Positions 7,279-15,067 of a stretch of DNA of 18,628 nucleotides are shown piece by piece. The notes beneath the pieces were generated by a model. That model had not been told where the DNA came from. It worked only from the letters and a program-made list of their open reading frames with translations, and searched no databases. A program made the position numbers and the translations under genes. The stretch's first letter is position 1, and every line of letters starts with the position of its first letter. Source of the stretch: JAGBWK01 sp964544595 (GTDB taxonomy: Bacteria > Bacteroidota > Bacteroidia > Bacteroidales > Muribaculaceae); contig CAZJBM010000039.1 of the NCBI GenBank assembly GCA_964544595.1, forward strand, positions 1-18,628, written 5' to 3'.

Positions 7279-9381
7279 ATGCTAAAAATGGATATTAAAT
7301 CAAGGTTTGTAATCATCCTTTTATCCCTGCTATCGCTTTTCAGCGCCTCGGCCGCAAGCAATGCTGAAACCATACGCCAACTCAAGGCCCAGCTTCAGAC
7401 CGCCAAATCGTCGTCCGATTCGCTCGCAATAATGGTCAATATCTACGACCTGCTGCCCAACAAAGACAAAACAGACATGGGCATCAAAGCGTTTAACTAT
7501 GCCGTAAAGAACGGCTACGACCGCCTGGCTTCTGACCTGCTCTGCAATTTAGCATACGTCAACTATACCAACGACTCCGTCTTATCAGTTCTAAAAGGAT
7601 ATACGTCGAAAATCACCGATAGCAACTATCAGCGCATCGCCGACACCTACGTATGGCTAAGACAAGCCGGCTATTTCGCGCGTTACTCCCCTCTCAAAGA
7701 ACGCCTTGAGCGCATTGAGAATGTGATTAACGAAGGTCATTTCCGCAATGTCACCGACCCTTACACCACGATTTCCGAGCTCGGATCGCTCTGCATTTTG
7801 CTCGGATCGTCAAAGGTGCACCGCAATATTATAGTCGACTACCTCGATCAGATAGTCGAGTTGGTTGACACGCGCCCCGAAAGCGACTTCTTCCTGCGCA
7901 ATCTCATCTACAACTACGCTATCCTAATTTACACCCACCTCGACAAGCCCGACAAAGCCGTCGCCACCGCGATGAAACGCATCAAGCGTCTCGACGACTA
8001 CGTGGAGCGCTCGGCCAGAAGCGGACGCCCATACAACACCCTCGATTTCATGTACTACCTGACATACATCGGCATGCTGAAAAACTACGAGGTGCTTAGC
8101 CAAGACCAGATCGAGACTTACTACGAAAAAGCCAAAGCGCTCGAAGACATTTTGGACGACGACTCCACCCACGAGCAATTTCGCGAAGCCGAGGCATACT
8201 ATCTCATGGCCAACAAAAAATACAAAGAGGCCATTCCGCTGCTATGGGAGATAACCAACAGAACCAAAGGCTTCTACGTCAACCATCGCGCCCTGATGCT
8301 AACTATCGAGGCCGCTAAACTTTCAGGCGACAAAGAGACCCTCTACAAGGCCACCGACGCCTACAACCAGCTGCTTGAGCATCAGCTCGAAACCGATGCC
8401 CAGGAAGCCTACACCAAAATGCAGGTGCTCTACGACATCGACGAGCTCCAGTCGCGCAACGACAAGCTCATCGAAAAACAGGCTGAGCAAAACTCCCGGA
8501 CAAAAAAATTCCAGCTAATCGCCGCCATCATCGCCGCTATTCTGCTCCCCGCCTTCGCTTTCATCATTTTCCGACAATATCGCAAAACGAAAAAAATAGC
8601 CAAGAATCTGGCCGAGTCCAACGAAGCCCTGCGCAACGAGAGCGAAATTCTGCGCAAAGCCCAGCTCAACCTCATCGTCGCCCGCGATAAAGCCACTAAA
8701 GCAGAGCGGCTTAAATCGGAATTCATCGACAACATGAGCCACGAGATAACGACTCCCCTCGAAGCGATTGTCGAATATTCGCAGCTTATCGTCGATTGCG
8801 TCGACTCCGACAAGAAAAAATACCTCCAGCGCTACGGCGACATCGTCACGCTCAACGCCTCTATGCTCCAAAACATTGTCAACGACATATTTGAGATTGG
8901 CGAGCTCGAAGAGCGCGAGCTTTCGGTCAAGAAAGCCCCCGTTTCTGTTCACGAGCTGTGCCGATTCGCGATCGAAAGCCTCGCCGTCAGGCTCCACCCC
9001 GACGTTCAGATTCTCTTTGCCAGCCAAAACGAGCCCGACATCATTATCGTTACCGACTCCAAGCGCGTCGAGCAGGTGCTCATCAATATGCTCTCTAACG
9101 GCGACAAATTCACCGAGCATGGTAAAGTCGAGTTATCCTACACCGTCAACCGCAACGACAACACCGTCTCGTTTATCGTCACCGACGAAGGCCCCGGCAT
9201 CCCCGAAGGCAAAGAAGAGGAAATATTCCAGCGATTCGCCAAGCTCGACAAGCACACCCAAGGCATCGGACTCGGTCTGCCTATCTGCCGCATGATCGCC
9301 AACCTGCTTAAAGGCTCTATCGTCGTCGACACTTCCTACACAGCAGGCGCGCGCTTCGTGTTCACAATCCCGATCCTTTGA
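7279..9381 (+). CDS. Membrane sensor histidine kinase with helical-repeat sensor region
   Basis: Probable two-component sensor kinase in the inner membrane. The 700-residue product has a signal peptide (hydrophobic core about 11-26), a region of about 380 residues made of amphipathic helices resembling TPR-type repeats and expected in the periplasm, a transmembrane helix at about 411-431, and a coiled-coil linker. The kinase core follows: a HisKA H-box NMSHEITTPLEAI with His488, an N-box with Asn603 and Asn607, G1 DEGPGIP from 636, and G2 GIGLGLPIC from 662. The usual arginine of HEIRTP is threonine here. There is no receiver or DNA-binding domain, and no response regulator gene is seen in the window, so its partner is unknown. 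A second ATG at 7288 is an equally possible start. It overlaps the next gene by 4 nt. Confidence 0.9.
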   Translation: MLKMDIKSRFVIILLSLLSLFSASAASNAETIRQLKAQLQTAKSSSDSLAIMVNIYDLLPNKDKTDMGIKAFNYAVKNGYDRLASDLLCNLAYVNYTNDSVLSVLKGYTSKITDSNYQRIADTYVWLRQAGYFARYSPLKERLERIENVINEGHFRNVTDPYTTISELGSLCILLGSSKVHRNIIVDYLDQIVELVDTRPESDFFLRNLIYNYAILIYTHLDKPDKAVATAMKRIKRLDDYVERSARSGRPYNTLDFMYYLTYIGMLKNYEVLSQDQIETYYEKAKALEDILDDDSTHEQFREAEAYYLMANKKYKEAIPLLWEITNRTKGFYVNHRALMLTIEAAKLSGDKETLYKATDAYNQLLEHQLETDAQEAYTKMQVLYDIDELQSRNDKLIEKQAEQNSRTKKFQLIAAIIAAILLPAFAFIIFRQYRKTKKIAKNLAESNEALRNESEILRKAQLNLIVARDKATKAERLKSEFIDNMSHEITTPLEAIVEYSQLIVDCVDSDKKKYLQRYGDIVTLNASMLQNIVNDIFEIGELEERELSVKKAPVSVHELCRFAIESLAVRLHPDVQILFASQNEPDIIIVTDSKRVEQVLINMLSNGDKFTEHGKVELSYTVNRNDNTVSFIVTDEGPGIPEGKEEEIFQRFAKLDKHTQGIGLGLPICRMIANLLKGSIVVDTSYTAGARFVFTIPIL

Positions 9382-9947
9382 CCTCGGCTTCCAGCGCCTC
9401 AGTGAGCGGAAACTTAACCATCGGCCCTGTCAGATTGCCTGAGCAACTCGCTCAGGCCGAAGCCATATATCTCTCCTCATTTCCCCCAAGCGAACGCCGA
9501 CCATGGCACAAAATCGTCAGCGCCGACGCCCCTCCTCGCCTCCTCGCCGTCTATCTCGACGAGCGAATCGTTGGATTGGCGACCACTTGGACATTTCCCG
9601 AATTTCAATACATCGAGCATTTCGCTATCGCTCCCGCTTCACGAGGGCGAGGCTTAGGCAACATGGTGATAACCGAGCTCATCGATCGAGCCAACCAAGC
9701 AGGCTTGCCTACAGTGCTCGAAGTAGAGCCCGCCCCCGCCGATCAACCTCACTCTTTGCCGAGCCGACGTATCAGATTCTACGAGCGCGCCGGCTTCAGC
9801 ATTATCGACCGCGGCTACGTCCAGCCCCCCTACTCCCCCGCCCTCCCCGCCGTGCCGCTCTGGCTAATGTCTACCAACCTGACAATCTCCCCTGCCCGCG
9901 TCGCCGCCACCCTTCACCGTAAGGTCTACGACATCGCCGAGCCATAA
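9378..9947 (+). CDS. GNAT-family N-acetyltransferase
   Basis: Acetyl-CoA-dependent acyltransferase of unknown substrate. The 189-residue product shows the GNAT core: strand and motif A IEHFAIAPASRGRGLG (the RGRGLG loop binds the acetyl-CoA pyrophosphate), then NMVITELIDRANQAGLP, and motif B-like RRIRFYERAGFSIIDRGY. No suitable ATG exists near the front. The frame opens with TTG at 9378, whose bases overlap the kinase stop (TTGA), the common arrangement for coupled genes; GTG at 9402 is an alternative. The overlap implies cotranscription with the kinase, though a functional link is only inferred. The tail YVQPPYSPALPAVPLWLM is unusually proline-rich. Confidence 0.85.
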   Translation: MTSASSASVSGNLTIGPVRLPEQLAQAEAIYLSSFPPSERRPWHKIVSADAPPRLLAVYLDERIVGLATTWTFPEFQYIEHFAIAPASRGRGLGNMVITELIDRANQAGLPTVLEVEPAPADQPHSLPSRRIRFYERAGFSIIDRGYVQPPYSPALPAVPLWLMSTNLTISPARVAATLHRKVYDIAEP

Positions 9948-10017
9948 AAAATCGACAAAAACTCATCCGAAGAGCAAAAAAACCGCGCGAAAATGCTCTA
10001 CATATCAAAAAAAAGCC

Positions 10018-10025
10018 TACCTTTG
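10018..10025 (+). promoter_or_regulatory. Probable -7 element of the tRNA-Gly promoter
   Basis: TACCTTTG matches TAnnTTTG and ends 17 nt before the mature tRNA 5' end, so transcription would begin near 10031. A clear TTTG is not present at the -33 position (the sequence there is AATGC), so this is a half-match supported by its position. Confidence 0.55.
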
Positions 10026-10042
10026 CAATCACCAAACCAAAT

Positions 10043-10115
10043 GCGGTAATAGCTCAGTTGGTAGAGCATCAGCTTCCCAAGCTGAGGGTCGCGAGTTCGA
10101 GCCTCGTTTACCGCT
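10043..10115 (+). tRNA. tRNA-Gly (anticodon CCC)
   Basis: A complete cloverleaf: acceptor GCGGTAA/TTACCGC, D arm GCTC/GAGC with AGTTGGTA loop, anticodon arm TCAGC/GCTGA with loop TTCCCAA (anticodon CCC, reads GGG), variable GGGTC, T arm GCGAG/CTCGT with TTCGAGC loop. The discriminator is T, as in bacterial tRNA-Gly. The encoded 3' end reads TCCT, so CCA is not fully encoded and must be completed by CCA-adding enzyme. It stands alone with its own promoter element and terminator. Confidence 0.95.
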
Positions 10116-10118
10116 CCT

Positions 10119-10158
10119 GAGAGATTGTGCGGATTTCCAGCGCGATCTCTTCTTTTTT
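10119..10158 (+). terminator. Rho-independent terminator after tRNA-Gly
   Basis: Arms GAGAGATTGTGC (10119-10130) and GCGCGATCTCTT (10140-10151) pair over 12 positions with three G-U wobbles around a 9-nt loop. They are followed by C and six T residues (10153-10158). The hairpin starts 4 nt after the tRNA discriminator. Confidence 0.85.
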
Positions 10159-10180
10159 CGGCATAGTATTGTAAACGAAA

Positions 10181-10208
10181 GCAGGCCGCACTACGAGGTG
10201 CGGCCTGC
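10181..10208 (-). terminator. Terminator hairpin of the secreted glycan-binding-like gene
   Basis: A perfect 11-bp stem, GCAGGCCGCAC (10181-10191) with GTGCGGCCTGC (10198-10208), around a 6-nt loop. On the minus strand it sits 24 nt after the stop codon of the gene at 10233 and is followed by TTTCGTTT. On the plus strand it is followed by TCTGTTT, so it may also act as a backup terminator for the tRNA transcript. Confidence 0.75.
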
Positions 10209-10232
10209 TCTGTTTAGATCAAGCGGAGTGTT

Positions 10233-11966
10233 TTATTTGACAACTTTTGTGGTTTTGTTGCCGCGCACTTCGATGTAGAGGCCGTTGGCGGGATTGTCAA
10301 CGCGGATGCCCTGGAGATTGTAATATACCGGAGCGGCGTTGTTCTCGGCGTTGATGCTCTCGATTGCGTCGAGAAGCGAGTAGCGCATTTCGCCGTTAAG
10401 CACGTTGAACTGCAGAAGCATATCCTTACCGATAGCGGTCGCGGGTACAGTCATGGTCGTGTCTGAATTGCCCACAATCTTAGTCCATGTTTCAGAAGGA
10501 GCGATCTCCGAGCCGTTGCAGTACCATACGTCGGTCGAGCCGGTCCATACCTTAACCTTGAAGCCCTCTTCGGTCATGCCCGTTACGGTGACATCGGCAA
10601 TGCCTGTCTCTACGTCGGGCTGAACGCCGTTAGCCTCCCAGTTATTGAACGGGCCTACGATGTTAACGTAGTATGTTGAGAGGTCGAGCTTGGTCTGGCT
10701 TACGCGGATAGCGTTCTTGTTGCAGTCGAATTCAACCTTCACGGCGCCGCTCTGAAGGGCCGCGGGCATACGCATGCCGGGGTCAACGTTCATCCCGTCG
10801 AGCGACATCCATGAGTTGGCGATGAGAGTCGCGCCGTTGGAGTACCAAATATCGTTGCTGCCGTCGTAAACCTTTACCTTGAAGTTGCCGACAACGTCGG
10901 TCAGCGTGAGCACGGCTATGCCGTCGGCATCGGGCTGTACGCCGTTGTCGCCCCAGTTGTTGAATTCGCCGGGCACGTTAACGTAGTATTTCGAGAAGTC
11001 TTTGGGAGCTTCGTAGGGTATGCCTGATATCGAGATTGAATAGAGATAGTTGTTTTTCACGGCGTAGACGGGCGATTCGGCGCCTTCGCCGTTGTTAAAC
11101 TTGACATTGACGTATCCCGCCGGGGCGGTGAAGGTATAGATGCCCGCTACCGAAGTCTCCTCCATCGGGTTGCCGGGATAGGGGTCAAACTCCTCCCCGT
11201 TGGCGTCGGTCAGGAGGCAGTTCACCTCTGCCCAGTTGGTGTACTTGTTGTCCCAGTAGATCTGGCAGTCGGTCTCAGCGTCGCCTGCGGCGTCAATGCG
11301 CAGAGTGTAGGTGGTGGCGTTGAACGAGAGTTTGCCCCCCTTTACAGCCTCTTTCATTGTGCAGTTGCTCGGATTGTTCCCTTTCTGGAGCGTATAGTCT
11401 TTGTTCACCTCCATGTTAGTCTTGCCGCCGTAGTTGTCGGCGCCCCAGTTCGCGTCAGCGATCTTGAAGCCCTGGCCCTTAGCGATGTCGACATTTTCAA
11501 GGGTGTAAACTACGCCGTCGGTAGTGGTCAGCTCGGTGGTCGTGCCCCAGCTGTTCATATCGCCGCGAAGATATAGTTTCTTGTAGCCCACAGGTTTGGG
11601 TGTGGTGGTGGTGAGCACCATGGTCATGGCGGCGAGGTCGACTTTAACTGTCCATTCGCCTGGAAAGGGGAGCTGCAGATCCTCGCCCCACGGCTCAAGT
11701 TTGATTGTCTTATCTGCTTCGAGCGGGGCGCTGCTGCCAATTGCCGAGCCGTTGAATGTGTCCCAGTCGCCCTTCACGGTCGACATCTTGAAGGCCACGA
11801 AATCCTTATAAGTGAACTCATACTGGTCGGTTTCGCTTGTGATCTCCGTCGGATTGTCGGGCGACCAATAGCTGAGGTCGGTAGCCGCGCCGGTTACATA
11901 GAGCGTGCCTGCCCATGAGCTGACCGCGAACAGAAGCGCGCTCAACAGCGTGTAAAGTTTTTTCAT
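10233..11966 (-). CDS. Secreted multi-domain starch-binding-like protein with C-terminal sorting-like tail
   Basis: Not matched to a named gene. The 577-residue product has a signal peptide (1-19, ending SSWA, no lipobox cysteine) followed by beta-rich modules. Residues 20-120 form a first module, and 128-225 a second opening LYLRGDMNSWG. Residues 234-315, with IYWDNKYTNWAEV, PYPGNPM and KFNNGEG, look like a CBM26-type starch-binding module. Two clear tandem repeats follow (about 327-424 and 432-530), each opening YYVN..G.FNNW..NGVQPD and containing FKVKV and WY.NG. The end, YYNLQGIRV, NPANGLYIEVRGNKTTKVVK, resembles the Por/type IX sorting tail. Inference: a cell-surface or secreted glycan binder analogous to SusE/SusF; no catalytic domain is seen. 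ATG 11966 is chosen because it begins the signal peptide; the frame is open to 12029. Confidence 0.75.
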   Translation of the reverse strand: MKKLYTLLSALLFAVSSWAGTLYVTGAATDLSYWSPDNPTEITSETDQYEFTYKDFVAFKMSTVKGDWDTFNGSAIGSSAPLEADKTIKLEPWGEDLQLPFPGEWTVKVDLAAMTMVLTTTTPKPVGYKKLYLRGDMNSWGTTTELTTTDGVVYTLENVDIAKGQGFKIADANWGADNYGGKTNMEVNKDYTLQKGNNPSNCTMKEAVKGGKLSFNATTYTLRIDAAGDAETDCQIYWDNKYTNWAEVNCLLTDANGEEFDPYPGNPMEETSVAGIYTFTAPAGYVNVKFNNGEGAESPVYAVKNNYLYSISISGIPYEAPKDFSKYYVNVPGEFNNWGDNGVQPDADGIAVLTLTDVVGNFKVKVYDGSNDIWYSNGATLIANSWMSLDGMNVDPGMRMPAALQSGAVKVEFDCNKNAIRVSQTKLDLSTYYVNIVGPFNNWEANGVQPDVETGIADVTVTGMTEEGFKVKVWTGSTDVWYCNGSEIAPSETWTKIVGNSDTTMTVPATAIGKDMLLQFNVLNGEMRYSLLDAIESINAENNAAPVYYNLQGIRVDNPANGLYIEVRGNKTTKVVK

Positions 11967-12287
11967 GTTAATAGATTTTGATGTTAATAAATAAATAGTG
12001 TTGTGATAAAATTGCGGAGGCATTTCCATAGCCCCGTTTCGCGCTCAAATTTACACAAAAATTCATAAACGCCCAATTTTGAGCGCAAAAAATAAGCTTC
12101 GCGTCGAAAAAAACATATTTTCCGACTCTTTGCGACAATATCTACCTCCATTTTATCTCCTCCCGATTACACATATTTATTATATAATGGTTAACTTCGC
12201 GCCATGTTTTTCGCGAGGCGCACAGAAGTGAAATCCCTGCGTCCTTGCTTTTGTTTCAACTTTAACCTTTTTAACTTTAAATCTACA
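11967..12287. other. Divergent intergenic region (secreted protein / NhaD)
   Basis: This 321-nt region holds the leader and promoter of the minus-strand gene. On the plus strand I find no full promoter match for the antiporter: the best are TAACTTCG near 12193 and TGCTTTTG near 12250, each one base off TAnnTTTG and without a good upstream TTTG. The open frame upstream of the antiporter ATG (from 12204) codes for nothing recognisable. Confidence 0.5.
12046..12076 (-). promoter_or_regulatory. Bacteroidetes-type promoter of the secreted protein gene
   Basis: On the minus strand, TTG at 12076-12074 is followed after 20 nt by TAAATTTG at 12053-12046. Transcription should start near 12040, leaving a leader of about 70 nt that is A/T-rich and has no Shine-Dalgarno. 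The -7 box is identical to that of the str operon. Confidence 0.72.
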
Positions 12288-13652
12288 ATGAGTACTCTAC
12301 TGATCGTATTGATTGTGCTTTTCGTGGTGGGCTATCTTTTTATTGCCCTTGAGCACCCCATCAAAATCGACAAAACGGCCACCGCACTGCTCCTCGGCAT
12401 GCTTATGTGGATTGTTTATGTCATTTGCGCCAACAGCCTTGTCGACGTCAACAGCGCGAAATATCTCGCTTACCTCGCCGAGCATCAGGGCGCTACCCCT
12501 ACCGACTACATCCTTAACGTTGAAATCGTAGAGTCGCTTGGCGACATCACCCAGACTCTCTTCTTCCTCATCGGCGCAATGACTATCGTCGAGCTCGTCG
12601 ACTGCCACGGAGGCTTCCAGGTGATTACCAAGAAGATAACCACTCATCATAAACGCAAACTCCTCTGGATTCTCTGCGTCACCACATTCTGCATGTCGGC
12701 CGTGCTCGACAACCTTACCACCACTATCGTCATGGTTATGCTCCTCCGCAAGCTCGTCGGCGATCAAAACGAGCGTTGGATCTACGCCGCCATGATCGTG
12801 ATCGCTGCCAACACCGGCGGCGCCTGGTCGCCCATCGGCGATGTCACCACGATCATGCTTTGGGTTAAGGGCAACGTGACTGCCATGGCTCTTATCAAAT
12901 ACGTGCTCCTCCCCAGCATCGTGGCCGTCGTTATCCCCGTCTCTATCGCCCAGTTCTGGCTCAAAGGCGAGCTCAAGCCTATCGACGCCGGCGGCAAAGA
13001 CTCTTATTTCACCACCGACAAAGAGAAGCGCACCATCTTCTGCCTCGGCGTGGGCGGCCTCGTTTTCGTGCCTATCTTCAAGTCTATCACCCATCTGCCC
13101 CCCTTCGTCGGCATCCTCTTCGTCCTCGCCCTCCTCTGGATCTACACCGAGATCTTCTACAACGGCAAGATGCTCGAACGCTCTCGCGAACATCGTCTCC
13201 CGAGCGTGATCTCTCATATCGATATGCCCTCTATCCTCTTCTTCCTCGGCATCCTCATGGCCGTGGCCGTTCTTGAGCACACCCACATTCTCTCTATGCT
13301 CGCCACCGCTCTCGACAACAGCATCGGCAACGTCTACGTAATCAACATCATCCTCGGCGTGCTCTCGTCGATTGTCGACAACGTTCCCCTCGTCGCTGCC
13401 GCCATGGGTATGTATCATATCGACCCCGCCTCGCTCGACTTCATGGTCGACGGCGTCTTCTGGGAGTTCCTCAGCTACTGCGCCGGCGTGGGCGGCTCTA
13501 TCCTCATTATCGGTTCTGCCGCTGGCGTTATCGCCATGGGCTTGGAGAAAATCAACTTCGTTTGGTATCTTAAGAAAGTGTCGCTTCTCGCGTTTATCGG
13601 CTATATAGCCGGCGCCGCGGTATATATCGCTGAAGCCGCGCTCCTCAAATAA
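12288..13652 (+). CDS. nhaD: NhaD-type Na+/H+ antiporter
   Basis: Inner-membrane sodium/proton antiporter of the ion-transporter superfamily, used for sodium and pH homeostasis. The 454-residue product is almost entirely hydrophobic, with roughly a dozen membrane segments in two inverted halves. NhaD landmarks are present: DNLTTTIVMVML from 141, ANTGGAWSPIGDVTT from about 174 and, in the second half, SIVDNVPLVAAAMGMY from 361 and the glycine-rich GGSILIIGSAAGV near 400. ATG 12288 (MSTLLIVLIVLF) is chosen since it starts the first membrane segment; the frame opens earlier at 12204. Codons are strongly biased to C-ending forms, which leaves a spurious 492-codon antisense frame. A large hairpin follows the gene, so it is probably monocistronic. 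Confidence 0.9.
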   Translation: MSTLLIVLIVLFVVGYLFIALEHPIKIDKTATALLLGMLMWIVYVICANSLVDVNSAKYLAYLAEHQGATPTDYILNVEIVESLGDITQTLFFLIGAMTIVELVDCHGGFQVITKKITTHHKRKLLWILCVTTFCMSAVLDNLTTTIVMVMLLRKLVGDQNERWIYAAMIVIAANTGGAWSPIGDVTTIMLWVKGNVTAMALIKYVLLPSIVAVVIPVSIAQFWLKGELKPIDAGGKDSYFTTDKEKRTIFCLGVGGLVFVPIFKSITHLPPFVGILFVLALLWIYTEIFYNGKMLERSREHRLPSVISHIDMPSILFFLGILMAVAVLEHTHILSMLATALDNSIGNVYVINIILGVLSSIVDNVPLVAAAMGMYHIDPASLDFMVDGVFWEFLSYCAGVGGSILIIGSAAGVIAMGLEKINFVWYLKKVSLLAFIGYIAGAAVYIAEAALLK

Positions 13653-13675
13653 GCGCGCCGACAGCTTAGGCTCAT

Positions 13676-13756
13676 GCCCGCGGAGTTCCTCCGGCTCTCG
13701 CCGATTTCGACCCTCGAAATCGCGGGAATCTGAGGAATTCCGCGGGCAAATTTTTT
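13676..13756 (+). terminator. Large composite hairpin after nhaD
   Basis: Outer arms 13676-13691 and 13732-13747 form a 16-bp stem with a single G-U wobble, closed by GCCCGCGGA/TTCCGCGGGC. Inside sits a second perfect stem, GATTTCGA/TCGAAATC, around CCC. AAATTTTTT follows, ending at 13756. The T run and position 24 nt after the stop make it a good terminator, separating nhaD from porV. The nested inner hairpin is more elaborate than a simple terminator needs. Confidence 0.75.
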
Positions 13757-13825
13757 GCCGCGCCCTCTCCCGCACAATAAAACGCCCTTTTTTGAGTTAT
13801 ATCTATTGTACACAACTACGCGTCA

Positions 13826-15037
13826 ATGAAACATACACTCAATCATATCATCATTTCGGCACTCGCCGGCCTTATCGCCGCCCCCGCTATGCTCGCCGAC
13901 GATAACGTGAAAAACGAATTCAACCCTATCGAGACGGGCGTGGTTTCGCTTTCAATCGCCCCCGACGCCCGCGGCGCATCTATGGGCGACCTCGGCGCGG
14001 CCACCGACCCCGACGCCAACTCCCAGTTCTGGAACCCCTCTAAATACGCCTTTGCCTACTCCCAGGCCGCCGTGTCGCTCAGCTACACCCCCTGGCTCCG
14101 CAAACTCGTCAACGACATCTTCCTCGCCAACGTCAGCGGCTACTGGAAGCTCGGCTCCAACGACAATCAGGCCATTTCAGGCACCCTGCGCTACTTCTCG
14201 CTCGGTGAGGTCATCAGCCAGGAGCCCGGAGGAGGCGTTTCGCAGAGCCTCAACCCTTATGAGCTCTCGATCGACGTCGGCTACTCGCGCAAACTCTCCG
14301 AGAAATTCTCTATGGGCGTCGTTTTCCGCTACATTTACTCCGACCTCGGCTTCTCAGCCTCCGCCGTCGGCGACCAGACCCAGGGCGCCTCAGCCTTCTC
14401 TGCCGACATCTCCGGTTACTACACCACCTTCCCCATCATTGGCCGCAACGAGTGCCAGTGGTCTTGGGGCTGGAACATTTCCAACATCGGTACCAAGGTC
14501 AACTACAACAACGGCGAGTCGCCCGCTTTCCTCCCCACCAACCTCCGACTCGGCACCACCTTCATGTTCCCCCTCGCCGATTACCACACCCTTGCCCTCT
14601 CGCTCGACCTCAACAAGCTGCTCGTCCCCGCCCGTCCGCGGCAGAACGACTTCGACGACACCCCTGAGGGCGAGATCGCCTATCTCGACAAGCTTAAGGA
14701 GTGGGAAGATATGTCGCCTATCTCTGGCATCTTCAAGTCGTTCTCCGACGCCCCAGGCGGCTTTAAAGAGGAGCTTCGCGAGATTTACTACTCTATCGGC
14801 GCCGAATACTCTTATAATCAGCAGTTTTTCCTCCGCGCGGGCTACTACCACGAGAGCGCTTACAAAGGCAATCGCCAATACTTCGGCTTAGGTGCGGGCT
14901 TCTCGCTCAACGTCCTTCGCCTCGACGCCTCCTACATGATTGCCACAGCCCAGCAGTCGCCTCTCGACCAGACTCTCCGCTTCTCCTTGACATTTGATAT
15001 GGACGGCTTGCGCGACCTCTTCGGCAAGCGTCGTTAA
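13826..15037 (+). CDS. porV: Type IX secretion outer-membrane protein PorV (LptO)
   Basis: FadL-like outer-membrane beta-barrel that, in characterised Bacteroidetes, carries type IX cargo from the translocon to the PorU sortase and C-terminal processing complex. The 403-residue product has a signal peptide (about 1-24, ending MLA) and the PorV hallmark NPIETGVVSLSIAPDARG, GASMGDLGAATDPD, QFWNPSKYAF at about 32-75. Alternating barrel strands follow, including YELSIDVGYSRKLSEKFSMG and, at the C-terminus, the barrel-type QTLRFSLTFDMD. Length fits. The gene is 30 nt before ispF and follows a terminator, so it likely starts its own transcript; no clear TAnnTTTG was found upstream. porU is not in the window. 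A distant paralogue (PorQ/PorP-like) is the main alternative. Confidence 0.88.
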   Translation: MKHTLNHIIISALAGLIAAPAMLADDNVKNEFNPIETGVVSLSIAPDARGASMGDLGAATDPDANSQFWNPSKYAFAYSQAAVSLSYTPWLRKLVNDIFLANVSGYWKLGSNDNQAISGTLRYFSLGEVISQEPGGGVSQSLNPYELSIDVGYSRKLSEKFSMGVVFRYIYSDLGFSASAVGDQTQGASAFSADISGYYTTFPIIGRNECQWSWGWNISNIGTKVNYNNGESPAFLPTNLRLGTTFMFPLADYHTLALSLDLNKLLVPARPRQNDFDDTPEGEIAYLDKLKEWEDMSPISGIFKSFSDAPGGFKEELREIYYSIGAEYSYNQQFFLRAGYYHESAYKGNRQYFGLGAGFSLNVLRLDASYMIATAQQSPLDQTLRFSLTFDMDGLRDLFGKRR

Positions 15038-15067
15038 CGATTTTCATCCCCCCTTATTTCTACTCAA

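Noticed and set aside
7924..9332. Antisense frames opposite the histidine kinase
   Set aside because: They overlap the well-supported kinase core motifs and show no independent coding character.
12204..12287. Extended nhaD start at 12204
   Set aside because: The added residues are cysteine/phenylalanine/asparagine-rich noise from an intergenic A/T-rich stretch; the first membrane helix begins at ATG 12288.
12297..13775. 492-codon open frame antisense to nhaD
   Set aside because: It mirrors the C-biased codon use of nhaD, gives a D/H/E-rich sequence without any recognisable fold, and the opposite strand is clearly an antiporter.
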